NCBI GenBank assembly: GCA_009937445.1
Contig: JAACFM010000016.1
Span: forward strand, 1 to 64,000
From: Gammaproteobacteria bacterium
Lineage (GTDB): Bacteria; Pseudomonadota; Gammaproteobacteria; Steroidobacterales; Woeseiaceae
DNA length: 64,000 nt
Direction of reading: 5' to 3'
The notes beneath the pieces were generated by a model that worked only from the letters and a program-made list of their open reading frames with translations, was not told where the DNA came from and did not search any database. Position numbers and translations under genes: made by a program. Numbering within the stretch: the stretch's first letter is position 1; each line of letters starts with the position of its first letter. This document shows positions 29,240 through 39,831 of the stretch, one piece after another.

Positions 29240-29428
29240 GTGTCTTCAAAAGCCGTACTCGTCGTCCTCTGGGCCTGCTGTATCGCAGGAGCCGCAGTTG
29301 CAAGCGAAAGTCACCGACTTTGCGGGCTGCACGAACACGCTGAATTAATTCGACTGCACGACGAGCTGCAAGTGATTGAAGAGGAAACTGACGTGCTGAT
29401 CATTGCCGAGTTGGACGTAACAAACTAA
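29240..29428 (+). CDS. Small secreted/exported peptide (62 aa)
   Basis: GTG with AGGAG 7 nt upstream; signal peptide VSSKAVLVVLWACCIAGAAVAS; followed by a strong terminator. Confidence 0.6.
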   Translation: MSSKAVLVVLWACCIAGAAVASESHRLCGLHEHAELIRLHDELQVIEEETDVLIIAELDVTN

Positions 29429-29460
29429 TCATCCCTTATGCTGTTTGTTTCGTATTAAAT

Positions 29461-29490
29461 GGCGGTGGCTTCGGCCACCGCCTTTTTTTT
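29461..29490 (+). terminator. Intrinsic terminator with TTCG tetraloop
   Basis: GGCGGTGGC-TTCG-GCCACCGCC-TTTTTTTT. Confidence 0.92.
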
Positions 29491-31588
29491 ACCACATCTC
29501 GCGCAATCGCGACGCAACATCAATCTGGCGACCAGAACGCCTGCCAAACTGGCCAGCCCTGGCTTCCGATCGCCCCTCGAATCGCTTCTCCAGTGTCTCT
29601 AACAACGCCTCCGTCATGAATCGGCTGCGGGCCCCGTAGACATGCTTATCGCCATCTCTGCGCTGCTGGGTAACGTGATATCGAAGTGGGGCGATCAATG
29701 ACAATGACTGTTTCGCGCGCGTCATAGCCACGTACAACAAACGCCGTTCTTCTTCGATCATCTCCGGCTTGCCCGTCGCAAACTCGGACGGAAAATTTCC
29801 GTCCGAAACATTCAGAACAAAAACGGACTCCCATTCCTGACCTTTCGCCGAGTGCACAGTCGAAAGAACCAGGTAATCCTCATCGAGCAATGGATCACCC
29901 GCAAGATCTCCAGCTGCGGACGGTGGGTCCAGAGTCAATTCAGTTAAAAATCGCTCGCGCGTCGGATATCGCCCGGATACCTGTTCGAGTTGTTCCAGGT
30001 CCGCTTCGCGGGTATCAAGTCCGTCATACAGTCGTTCAAGCTGCGGTTGATACCAGCAGCGCACCGCGGATAGCTGTGACTGCCATCCCTGTTCTTCGAA
30101 CTCGGCGTCCGACAACGATTCCAGCAAATCGCAAAACGCCGTCCACCCTTCGCGGCAAGCCGCTGGCGCACGAAACGACCGCAATGCCGAAAACAGATGA
30201 TCGCCAATAGCCAGGTGCTCGAAACAGCGAGTCGCATGGGCGGGACCCATTCCAGGCATTAATTTCAGTACACGAAAAGCTGCAATCTCGTTCTTCGGAT
30301 TCTCCGCCCATTTCAACACTGACAAGAGGTCCTTGACGTGTGCCGCTTCGAGAAATTTAAGCCCGCCATATTTCACATAGGGAATATTTCGCCTCACAAG
30401 CTCGAGTTCCAGCCGGTCACTGTGATGAGAACCACGGAACAACACGGCCTGCTCTTTTAACTGTATCCCCAACTCTCGGTTCTCGAGAATCGACTTGACC
30501 ACGTACTCCGCTTCAGCATCACCATCTTCAACTGTCACGTAACGAGGCTTGCTGCCATCCTTGCGTTCAGAAAACAGGTTCTTGCGATACTGGCGCTGGC
30601 TTTCCGCGATCAATTGATTGGCACTGTCCAGGACCGGTTGGGTTGAGCGATAGTTTTGTTCCAGCGTAATTATCTGGGCCGACGGCATGTACTGATCTGG
30701 AAATCCCAGGATGTTTTCGACTTCTGCCGCACGAAATGAATAAATCGATTGCGCATCATCGCCAACCACCGTAATGCCTTTACCATCCGGCTTCAGCGCG
30801 TTCAGGATTTGTGCTTGCACGAGGTTGGTATCCTGGTACTCATCGACCAGAACATGATCGAACGACGAACCTATCTGTTCGGCAAACTCCTGCTCCATAA
30901 CCAGGTGCTGCCAGTACAGAAGCAAGTCGTCATAGTCGAGCGCCTGATTTTGTTGTTTGCGCAAAACATAATGTCGAAACAATTCGGCCAGCTCATCGGC
31001 CCAGTCAGCGCACCAGGGATAGGTGGCGTCCAGCGTTGCAGATAAAGGCCGCCGGGTATTGACACAACGCGAGTAAATCGCGAGGCAGGTGTCTTTTTTG
31101 GGGAAGCGGCGAGACGTCCGTGTCAGCTTCAGTTCGTGGCGAACGACATCCATAATATCCGCAGCATCACCGCGATCAAGCACCGAAAAACCCGGATCCA
31201 GTCCCAGATTGTGTGCAAAGCGACGCAACAGGCGATTCGCCACGGAATGAAAGGTCCCGGACCAGGGCAAGCCTGCAGCAGGCAAAACGGCTGCGCCATG
31301 TCCCTTCGTTGCCGCCCGGACAATGGACTCCACGCGCCTCGTCATTTCCTGCGACGCCCGACGCGTAAACGTCAGTAAAAGAATGCGCTCCGGACTGATA
31401 CCCGAAATCACCAGATGGGCCACCCGATGCGCCAACGTCATTGTTTTGCCGGTTCCGGCCCCGGCAATGACCAGTAGTGGCCCCGCTGAAAAAACCTTGT
31501 CCTGGGACAACTCTCCGTATGCGGCAGCCTGACGTTGCGCGGGATTCAAGGTTCCCAGATGGTCGTATGTCTGCTCTGCTGGCAACAC
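29489..31588 (-). CDS. UvrD/Rep-family ATP-dependent DNA helicase
   Basis: 699 aa; LLVIAGAGTGKTMTLAHRVAHL; VDEYQDTNLVQAQIL; VGDDAQSIYSFRAA; TVHSAKGQEWESVFVLNVSDG. Confidence 0.94.
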   Translation of the reverse strand: MLPAEQTYDHLGTLNPAQRQAAAYGELSQDKVFSAGPLLVIAGAGTGKTMTLAHRVAHLVISGISPERILLLTFTRRASQEMTRRVESIVRAATKGHGAAVLPAAGLPWSGTFHSVANRLLRRFAHNLGLDPGFSVLDRGDAADIMDVVRHELKLTRTSRRFPKKDTCLAIYSRCVNTRRPLSATLDATYPWCADWADELAELFRHYVLRKQQNQALDYDDLLLYWQHLVMEQEFAEQIGSSFDHVLVDEYQDTNLVQAQILNALKPDGKGITVVGDDAQSIYSFRAAEVENILGFPDQYMPSAQIITLEQNYRSTQPVLDSANQLIAESQRQYRKNLFSERKDGSKPRYVTVEDGDAEAEYVVKSILENRELGIQLKEQAVLFRGSHHSDRLELELVRRNIPYVKYGGLKFLEAAHVKDLLSVLKWAENPKNEIAAFRVLKLMPGMGPAHATRCFEHLAIGDHLFSALRSFRAPAACREGWTAFCDLLESLSDAEFEEQGWQSQLSAVRCWYQPQLERLYDGLDTREADLEQLEQVSGRYPTRERFLTELTLDPPSAAGDLAGDPLLDEDYLVLSTVHSAKGQEWESVFVLNVSDGNFPSEFATGKPEMIEEERRLLYVAMTRAKQSLSLIAPLRYHVTQQRRDGDKHVYGARSRFMTEALLETLEKRFEGRSEARAGQFGRRSGRQIDVASRLREMW

Positions 31589-31635
31589 GGCAGTCCCCCG
31601 TAAAAGTCTGTATTTTTATACAGTACTGTATATAT

Positions 31636-32514
31636 TTACAAGGTTTTCTTCAGGAATAGCTCGATTTGTTCAGCGAGCCATTCCGGTGCCTCAAAGTGGA
31701 CCATATGACCCACCCCGCCAACTTCGACTGTCTCGCTAACGGGAAACGGCAATGTCGCAATATCACCAAACTGACGAGCGAACGGACTATTGGCACCGCT
31801 GACCAGCAACACAGGGGCCCTGACATTGCGCCAGCAAGCCTCGGTCTCAGCGCGCCGATACAGCACCGCATTGGGCATTTTGTGTTTAGGATCGGCGCGC
31901 AGACTGATACCGGCACCCTTTTCGCTTGCCCATTCCCGCGCAATGAAGCCCGCCCTGGCCTTGCTGAGGCCAGCGTTGCGCAAACCTATCTTCCTCGCCA
32001 GATCGGCAAAATCCGGGTATCGGGAGAATTGTGCGGCCGTCTCTTGCGCCTCAAGCCAGCCACGGTAGCGTTGCGGCGCATCTTCAGGGTCTGAATCAAC
32101 CAGCCCGAAGCCTTCAATGTTAATGACAGCGTTCACGCGTTCCGGCATCGACCCGGCATACAGCGATGCAATGTTGCCGCCCATGCTGTGGCCAACCAGA
32201 CAGACCGGCTCATCCGGCGAATAGTGCTTCAGAATCTCGTGCAAATCCGCCAGATAGTCCGGAAACCAGTACGGGCCATCCGCGTGTGAGCTGCGGCCGA
32301 ACCCTCGCCAATCCGGCGCGACAACCCGCCAGCGAGACGCAAGCGCATCAACAACAAACTGAAAAGTAGACCCCGTATCAGCCCAACCGTGCAGGTAAAA
32401 GATGATGGGCGCGTCATCGTCGCCCCATTCATTGACACAATAGTCGATGCCCCGAACACGTAGTCTTTGCATTCGTCTTGTCACGACAGGCCGGTAGATT
32501 TCAGTATCGATCAT
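31636..32514 (-). CDS. Alpha/beta hydrolase
   Basis: IFYLHGWADTGSTFQ; VCLVGHSMGGNIASLYAG; catalytic His region GGVGHMVHFEAPEWLAEQI. Confidence 0.92.
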   Translation of the reverse strand: MIDTEIYRPVVTRRMQRLRVRGIDYCVNEWGDDDAPIIFYLHGWADTGSTFQFVVDALASRWRVVAPDWRGFGRSSHADGPYWFPDYLADLHEILKHYSPDEPVCLVGHSMGGNIASLYAGSMPERVNAVINIEGFGLVDSDPEDAPQRYRGWLEAQETAAQFSRYPDFADLARKIGLRNAGLSKARAGFIAREWASEKGAGISLRADPKHKMPNAVLYRRAETEACWRNVRAPVLLVSGANSPFARQFGDIATLPFPVSETVEVGGVGHMVHFEAPEWLAEQIELFLKKTL

Positions 32515-32605
32515 TTCTGTGTTTCACACTGCGCTTACAGCACTCGTGACTATGTTACGTCAGGTCGTGTATAAAACGAGTTGATTCCTTGAAGAATAAA
32601 ACGGC

Positions 32606-34923
32606 ATGACGTTCGAGATCTCACTCGTTCTGGGCATATTGGTTATCTCGCTGATACTTTTTATCAGCGAAGTTATCCGTATGGACGTTGTCGCGTTGCT
32701 CGTGCTCGGCGCGCTGGCTGTTACCGGCCTGGTTGATTCGAATCAGGCGTTCGCCGGTTTCAGCAATAGCGCCGTTATCACGGTCTGGGCGATGTTCATC
32801 CTGAGCGAAGGCCTCACACGGACAGGCATCGCCGATATCATCGGCCGGCAAGTGATGCGTTTCGGCGGCAGCCGTGAAATTCCGCTGATTTTCGTCATTA
32901 TGATAACCGGTGCCGTATTGTCTGCCTTCATGAACAACATCGGCGTTGCGGCTCTAATGCTTCCGGTTGTGGTCGAAGTTGCGCGCAGGACCGGCGTTGC
33001 TGCTTCACGATTGCTAATGCCTCTAGCCTACTCGACCCTGCTCGGCGGATTGACGACCCTGATCGGAACGCCACCTAACCTCCTGATCAGCGAGTCTCTG
33101 GTGTTGGGCGGGCATGAACCTTTCGGGCTTTTCGATTTCACGCCGTTGGGCGGCGCCGTCATGGTAATAGGTGTCATCTTTGTCGTTATTGGCGGACGAT
33201 TCCTGTTACCCAGCACCAGCGTCAAGCGTGATAAGCACGTCAGCCAGCGCAGCCTGCGCTCGCAGTACAAATTGCAGGAACGCACGTTCGTCATGCACGT
33301 GCCAATGGATTCAGTGCTGGTTGGAAAAACGCTTGCGGAGTCCCGTATCGGGGCATCGACAGGCCTGATAATCCTGTCGCTGTTGCGCAATGGCCGCAAC
33401 GACACATTACCGAGACGGCAAACGGTGATTCGTGGCGGCGACGGCCTGCTGGTACAGGGCCGAATTGATCAGTTCAGAGAATTACGGCGCTGGAGCGATC
33501 TGGTCATTGAGCGCGAATCTTCTGTGCTCAAATCAATGGTCGCATCAAAAGTCGTATACGCCTCGGTCGTTGTGAACGAGGGTTCTCCCGTTGTCTCTGA
33601 ACTGATCCGACACGCAGCCTTCAGAACTCGCTTCGATGTAGCGGTTGTCGGCGTCCTTCGCAAGGGACGCTATCGATTGACCAATCTTGCGTATGTTCCA
33701 GTGAAAGCGGGAGACCAGATTTTGGTGCAGGGCGAGGTCGATGCAATCGCACAACTCGAGAAGTTCCCGGACTTCAGAGACGTCGAAATTTTCTCGCCTG
33801 ACCAATTGCGCGACGCCTACCAGACGGACGAACGAATGTTCGTCGTCAGGGTGCCAAAGGACGGCGACCTTGCGGGGGAAACGCTGCAAAAGAGCCGCCT
33901 CGCTGACGTGTTCGACTTTCGAGTGCTCGCTGTCTTTCGTGACGGTGAACTCAGGATAATGCCGCGCGGCGATGAGATTTTGCTGGGCAGCGATTTGTTG
34001 CTTATTGAGGGTCAACAGACCGATCTCGATGTATTACGCGGCATGCAGGAACTTGAGATCGACACCAAGGTTCCCGGTAACCTCGGAACACTCGAGTCCG
34101 AGCGCCTGACACTAATGGATGCCACACTTGATCCGCGCTCATCGCTCGCGGGCAAAACGGTCGGCGAGATGAACTTTCGAGAACGCTACGGCATTGAACT
34201 GGCCGGTATTTGGCGCGAGGGAACCACTATCGGCACCGAACTTGCTGATGAGCGACTGCAAATCGGCGACGCACTGCTGCTGTTGGGACCGCGAGATCGT
34301 CTGCAGTTATTGTCAACCGATTCGGACTTTCTGATCCTCACGCCACTCGGGCAGGAACCGCCTGACACCCGCAGAGCGCCGCTCGCTGCGCTCATCATGG
34401 CAGGGGTTGTAGGTTCTGTGATGATGGGAATGGCGCCCATTTCCGTTGCGGCCGTCATCGGCGGCACCATTATGGTGCTGACGGGCTGCCTGAACATGGA
34501 GCAGGCATACCGGTCTATCGACTGGCGCGCCAGGATAGCGGTGCAGCCGTGTATCTCGCAAACCAGGTGATGGAGTTGCTCGGCGATGCCGGGCCGTGGC
34601 CGGTGATCATGGGTCTTTATATTCTGACCGCCATGGCGACCATGATCATCCCGACCGCAGCACTGGTGGTATTGATGTCGCCCATCGTCTTGTCTGCCAT
34701 GTCAGAAATGGGACTGCAGCCAGAAACAGCCATGATGGCTGTTGCAATGGCGGCGTCCGCAAGTTTTACCAGCCCGATATCGCACCCGGCCAACATTCTG
34801 GTCATGGGCCCGGGTGGCTATCGCTTTGTTGATTACCTGAAAGTTGGCGTGCCATTAACCATCGTGGTGTTTATTACCGTCATGGTGTTACTGCCTATTC
34901 TGTGGCCGCTGGCCCCTGTTTAG
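32606..34923 (+). pseudogene. SLC13 family permease with RCK/TrkA_C domains, disrupted by an apparent small internal deletion and frameshift
   Basis: Two ORFs (32606..34570 and 34549..34923) together give one SLC13 protein; break at …AYRSIDWRA | QDSGAAVYLANQV… near 34524-34531. Confidence 0.75.
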
Positions 34924-34953
34924 AACATGAGTCCATTTGGTGGAGGCAATTAA

Positions 34954-36171
34954 GTGACCGAAAGAGTTGTAATAGTGGGGGCAGGACACGCTGCGGGACA
35001 ATTGGTGGCGTCGCTTAAACAAAAGAAGTTCGCTGGGCAGATCGTGCTCGTGGGTGATGAGAAATACCTCCCCTACCAGAGACCCCCGCTATCCAAGAAA
35101 TTCCTGTCAGGGGACCTTCCGGCCGAGCGACTGTTCGTCAAGCCGGCCGGGTTTTACGATGACCCCCAAATCGAACTCCGACTCGACACTCTGATCACGA
35201 AAATAGACCGCGAAGGCAAGAAACTGAGAACTGAGAGCGGCGACGATATTTCGTACGACACGCTGATTCTTGCGCTGGGATCGAGGGTACGGCAGCTGCC
35301 GATAGAAGGCGCCGATCTGGATGGCGTGCATTACCTGCGCAGCATTGCCGATGTAGACGGCATTCGAAGCGAGTTAGAAAACAAAAAGAATGCCGTTATC
35401 GTCGGTGCCGGCTACATTGGACTCGAGGTCGCTGCGGTAACGCGCCAACTGGGCCTCGATGTTACTGTCGTCGAAATGGCTGACCGCGTAATGAGCCGGG
35501 TTGTGTCCCCTGAAATATCAGACTTTTACCAGATCGAACACACCAATCACGGCGTCAAATTGCGACTCTCTACTGGAATCACCGCTTTCCGCGGCAAAGA
35601 TCGTATCGAAGCGGTGGAAACGGCGGACGGCGAGTTAATTCCTGCCGATTTCGTTGTCGTGGGTGTCGGCATCCTGCCGAATACAGAGTTGGCAACCGAC
35701 GCCAGTCTCGACGTCGAAGACGGAATAGTTGTCAACGACCGCTGCCAGACCAATGATCCGAATATTTACGCGGTGGGTGATTGCACACGCCACCCGAACG
35801 CTATTTACGCTCGCCAGCTGCGACTGGAGTCTGTACACAACGCTCTGGAACAAGCCAAGACGGCCGTTAGCAATATTTGCGGTGACGAAGCGCATTATTC
35901 ACAGGTACCCTGGTTTTGGTCAGACCAGTACGATCTTAAACTTCAGATCGCAGGACTCTCCACAGATTACGACGACGTCATTATCCGCGGAAATCCTGCC
36001 GACCGGTCATTTGCCTGTTTGTACTTGAAGAACAAGACGCTGATCGCTACTGATGCCGTTAATTCGCCAAAAGAATTCGTGCAATCGAAAGCTCTTATTG
36101 CAAATCGTGCCAAGCTCGATCGAGATCAGCTTGCGAACACAGACATGCAACTCAAGGAACTACTGGAATAG
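34954..36171 (+). CDS. FAD-dependent oxidoreductase, ferredoxin reductase-like (rhodocoxin/putidaredoxin reductase type)
   Basis: VVIVGAGHAAGQLVASLKQKKFAGQIVLVGDEKYLPYQRPPLSKKFLSG; VGAGYIGLEVAAVTRQLGLDVTVVEM; IYAVGDCTRHPN. Confidence 0.93.
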   Translation: MTERVVIVGAGHAAGQLVASLKQKKFAGQIVLVGDEKYLPYQRPPLSKKFLSGDLPAERLFVKPAGFYDDPQIELRLDTLITKIDREGKKLRTESGDDISYDTLILALGSRVRQLPIEGADLDGVHYLRSIADVDGIRSELENKKNAVIVGAGYIGLEVAAVTRQLGLDVTVVEMADRVMSRVVSPEISDFYQIEHTNHGVKLRLSTGITAFRGKDRIEAVETADGELIPADFVVVGVGILPNTELATDASLDVEDGIVVNDRCQTNDPNIYAVGDCTRHPNAIYARQLRLESVHNALEQAKTAVSNICGDEAHYSQVPWFWSDQYDLKLQIAGLSTDYDDVIIRGNPADRSFACLYLKNKTLIATDAVNSPKEFVQSKALIANRAKLDRDQLANTDMQLKELLE

Positions 36172-36177
36172 CGGCGG

Positions 36178-36900
36178 CTAATTGTCGTCGGGAAAGCTAT
36201 CCATTTCGGCACCGACTTCAGCAGATATGCTTGGCAACTCAATGATCAATTGCCCTTCGGCGGCCAGTGGTCCGTCCTCCACGCGCCAGGCACCGACAGA
36301 CAGTGTCTCGACACCCAGCATTTCCATTCCGGCGAACTCACCGGAACCACCCACTACTCTGGCCATACCCAATGTTTCGGGTCCGTCCGTGATGTTGCCC
36401 AACCATGTTCCTTTCCAGGTACCGCCCGAGTGACGATAGGCAGGAATAACGATATCTCGCAGATAATCCCAGTAATTTTCGGATTGCTCCACGAAGAAGC
36501 TGCCTTGCCCGGGCAAATACACGTACCAAATACTGTCTAGCAGCGCTTTGCCCTTCAGGAGGCGCGTGCTTTCTGCTGCCGATGAGACTTTGACCCCCAC
36601 CCCGGCCACCTGACTGCGCCCATCCCGTAACACTGTGACCATCGCTGAGCTTTGCCGGATTGGAGCTTCCCAGAGCTGCTGAACCTTCTCCGGTAGCGGG
36701 TCGACTCGAGATTCGCCATCGTTCGTGTACATGATGGCATCCGCTGCGACGGCAGAATAACTCAACATCACCGTCCGTGAATCAGTCACAGCCAATGGCG
36801 AAAGCGCCGGTTTACCAACGAACGGATTGTAGGTCAGTCCAACCGCAAACAAAGCCACGCCCGTCAAAAGGCCCAGCAGCAGAACCACTATGTATTTCAT
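36178..36900 (-). CDS. Hypothetical membrane-anchored periplasmic protein
   Basis: N-terminal TM (IVVLLLGLLTGVALFAVGL); shares motif spacing with the adjacent upstream gene. Confidence 0.65.
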   Translation of the reverse strand: MKYIVVLLLGLLTGVALFAVGLTYNPFVGKPALSPLAVTDSRTVMLSYSAVAADAIMYTNDGESRVDPLPEKVQQLWEAPIRQSSAMVTVLRDGRSQVAGVGVKVSSAAESTRLLKGKALLDSIWYVYLPGQGSFFVEQSENYWDYLRDIVIPAYRHSGGTWKGTWLGNITDGPETLGMARVVGGSGEFAGMEMLGVETLSVGAWRVEDGPLAAEGQLIIELPSISAEVGAEMDSFPDDN

Positions 36901-37493
36901 TCGAGTGACTCCGCTTCCTGATCTTCAAACGAATTCGAATTGCCTACGTATGTAGCCAGTAACTCGATACGTCCCAGGGGAGCATCGTCGCCGCCAGATG
37001 TGTCGGAGACCCAACGCTCCGTTACAAAGCCCGTCAGATCATCAAACTCCTGTGACCCGGCCCGTAACTTTCCGATTCTGCGACCACCCTCGAGCGACTG
37101 AGGCTCTATACCAACAAACAGTGATCCGCGAGCCGGTAAGTGAATAACCCAGTCGATGAGGTCAGCATCGTTCTCTTTTTCCAGCGCACGCGCCGCGACG
37201 CCGATAACTGTATTTTGCGCATTACGAACTTTGAATATCTCTATGCTGACATTGGAGAGAACCTCGTCTTTCGGCCATTCCAATCCAATCGGCAAGCTCG
37301 AGTTCTGCCCCGCAGCGCCAGTCATGACGCGGTCAACCGGGATATTAATATGGAACGCCTCCCGACTACCGCCATTGGGTGCAACGGAAACGAGCGATAC
37401 TTCTCGATACTGATCAACGACGGGAACTGCGTACAGCACACCCGCCGCCGCCGCCATGCCCAGCAAAGTCCCGAATATGAAAGTTTTTAGCAA
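36897..37493 (-). CDS. Hypothetical membrane-anchored periplasmic protein
   Basis: N-terminal TM (LLKTFIFGTLLGMAAAAGVLYAVPVV); TTG 37493 is a proposed start; ORF extends to 37616. Confidence 0.6.
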   Translation of the reverse strand: MLKTFIFGTLLGMAAAAGVLYAVPVVDQYREVSLVSVAPNGGSREAFHINIPVDRVMTGAAGQNSSLPIGLEWPKDEVLSNVSIEIFKVRNAQNTVIGVAARALEKENDADLIDWVIHLPARGSLFVGIEPQSLEGGRRIGKLRAGSQEFDDLTGFVTERWVSDTSGGDDAPLGRIELLATYVGNSNSFEDQEAESLE

Positions 37494-37680
37494 AACGTCA
37501 CCGCCGCCTGTTGTTATGCGCCTTTCTAAGGCTGTGGCAGCAAGTTTAGTTAAGTTGCGCCATATCCAACAACGAATACGATCGATTTTGTGACGGACCG
37601 CACACCTGACCGCCACCGAAGGCGCCGTGTTCCCGAAAATGCCTCTACCGCGTCGTAAGCGGCGCGCCGCCTAGGCAGTC

Positions 37681-39303
37681 TTAAGCGAAATACTGCTGCA
37701 AATACTCATCCAGTCCGATCACATCGGCCGCTTCGATCTCTTGCTGACGTTGCAGCGATTCCCGGGCTTCCCGGCGCAGCCGTTCGTTTGAAGCATCATC
37801 GGGTTGGGTAATCGAGGCAAAGTAGTCGCGATGACTTTGGGCCATCGACAGCGCAAAGCCAAAAAAGCTTGTGTTGGCTTGCCGGATTTCCGCGATTATG
37901 CGCGCTGACGGTGTCGCGTCAGGCTGATCGATCAGGTCTTGCATCAGACGCGCAGCTTCGGAGTAGCTGTCGTTATTATCGTGTCGATCCAGTTCGGCTG
38001 CGACAGCCAGTACACCATCGATAATCTCGTGGCCCCACTCGCTGATCGACACCTTTTTACCACCGCGAATCAGGCGAAAATCGGGATCACGCCCAAATTT
38101 TGCCGTACCGGTTTGATTGTTCGCAATCTCTTGAAGCTCATCATCGCTGAGCTTCGGACTGTCTGCCAGCAAACAGAAAATCAGCAGCGCCTCCATGAAA
38201 CGCATGGCATTTTGATTGATACCACACGGATCGAACAAATTGATATCCAGCGAACGAATCTCGACGTATTCGATACCGCCTCTTTCAAGCGCAGCCGTCG
38301 GCCTCTCGCCTGAAAGAGCAACCCGCTTTGGTCTTACCAAAGAGTAAAACTCATTCTCAATTTGCAGCAGATTGGCATTCAATTGTCGATACTCACCATC
38401 GACCTTGACGCCTATCTCTTCATACGATGGTTCTCGCGTATTGATTGCTTCAGTTAGATCCCGAACGTATTCGCTGAGGCTGTTGAGTGAAATATTGATG
38501 CGCGATTGATTCTGGTTGCTGTAACCAAGATCGCTCATGCGCAATGACGTTCCGAACGGCTCGAAATAGGTATCGTCGCTCAAGGACTTCATCGCGGACG
38601 CTTCGCCACCAGCGAAGGATTTGCAAAGTGCAGGGGATCCACCGAACAGGTATAGCGTCAGCCAACCTACCCGTTTGAAATTTCTGATCAGACCGAGGTA
38701 GTGTTCCGATTTGAAATCATTGAGCGCGGACTTGTCACCCAACATGGATCGATACGCTTCCCAGAATTTCTCGGGGACTGAGTAGTTAAAATGCACGCCC
38801 GCTATGGATTGCATTTGTCGACCGTAGCGATAACCCAACCCGCGACGATAGATCGTTTTCATCTGACCGACATTGGATGATCCGTATCGGGCCAGCGGAA
38901 TCTTGTCTTCCTCGGGAATGCGGCACGGCATACTTGCAGGCCACAACATTTCCTCTCCAAGTTGGGAATACGTGAACTGATGAATGTCACAAACGCAGTG
39001 CAAAGCTTCCCAGGTGGTCTCGAATGCAGGAGTGACAAACTCCAGCAACGCTTCCGAAAAATCCGTCGTGATATAGCGGTTGGTCATCGCTGAACCCAAT
39101 CCGATCGGATGATCAAGCATTGACAGACTGCCATCTGCAGAAATACGCAAGGACTCCTTCTCAATCCCTTTCAATCCTCCATACAGGAGATCGCCGCCAG
39201 CAGAAGCGAGCGCGTTCAGACGCTTGTCGAATTGTTGATTCAAATGATCGTCCCGGATATCACAGTCAAATGCCGCGTCAGTTTTACCATAACTATCAAA
39301 CAC
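37681..39303 (-). CDS. gshA: Glutamate-cysteine ligase
   Basis: GIEKESLRISADGSLSMLDHPIGLGSAMTNRYITTDFSEALLEFVTPAFE…LWPASMPC matches the GshA N-terminus. Start uncertain (ORF to 39402). Confidence 0.93.
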   Translation of the reverse strand: MFDSYGKTDAAFDCDIRDDHLNQQFDKRLNALASAGGDLLYGGLKGIEKESLRISADGSLSMLDHPIGLGSAMTNRYITTDFSEALLEFVTPAFETTWEALHCVCDIHQFTYSQLGEEMLWPASMPCRIPEEDKIPLARYGSSNVGQMKTIYRRGLGYRYGRQMQSIAGVHFNYSVPEKFWEAYRSMLGDKSALNDFKSEHYLGLIRNFKRVGWLTLYLFGGSPALCKSFAGGEASAMKSLSDDTYFEPFGTSLRMSDLGYSNQNQSRINISLNSLSEYVRDLTEAINTREPSYEEIGVKVDGEYRQLNANLLQIENEFYSLVRPKRVALSGERPTAALERGGIEYVEIRSLDINLFDPCGINQNAMRFMEALLIFCLLADSPKLSDDELQEIANNQTGTAKFGRDPDFRLIRGGKKVSISEWGHEIIDGVLAVAAELDRHDNNDSYSEAARLMQDLIDQPDATPSARIIAEIRQANTSFFGFALSMAQSHRDYFASITQPDDASNERLRREARESLQRQQEIEAADVIGLDEYLQQYFA

Positions 39304-39381
39304 ACGCGCTTTTTCGATGGTCTCGCATTTGTAGACCCGGCGCACGACATTTTGGTCTAAACTGGCTGCGAGACATAGCAC

Positions 39382-39780
39382 ATGATTGATACCAACAAAC
39401 ATTTCATTCTTATTGCCTTCGTGACAGCGACATTGCTTCTGAGCAGTACGTCAGCCTTTGGATTTCGCTGCGGTAGAAAAATTGTTACCGAGGATATGCA
39501 TGAGGCTCAGGTAATCAGGGCGTGCGGCAACCCAACTACCTCCCGTCATCTCGGCTACGCTGTACGTGGCACATTCGTCCCTGTGCGCCAAAGTCTAACG
39601 GGCGGCATAACTGTTGAGCATTTTCCGGGTTACGGTCAGTTCACCGAGGAGGTTGTGCTGACCGAGTTCGTTTACAACTTCGGTCCACGCAAGTTGATGC
39701 GACGACTGATGTTCGAGGGCGGGGTCTTGGTGAAGATTGAAACTATCGGCTACGGATATCGAGAGAAAAAGTCGAAATAG
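39382..39780 (+). CDS. DUF2845 domain-containing secreted protein
   Basis: Signal peptide, FRCGRKIVTEDMHEAQVIRACGNPTTSRHLG. Confidence 0.8.
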   Translation: MIDTNKHFILIAFVTATLLLSSTSAFGFRCGRKIVTEDMHEAQVIRACGNPTTSRHLGYAVRGTFVPVRQSLTGGITVEHFPGYGQFTEEVVLTEFVYNFGPRKLMRRLMFEGGVLVKIETIGYGYREKKSK

Positions 39781-39831
39781 GGTAGTATTCGCCCCGATAG
39801 TCCCATTCCTTACTTGTGGAGCTGCAGCTGC

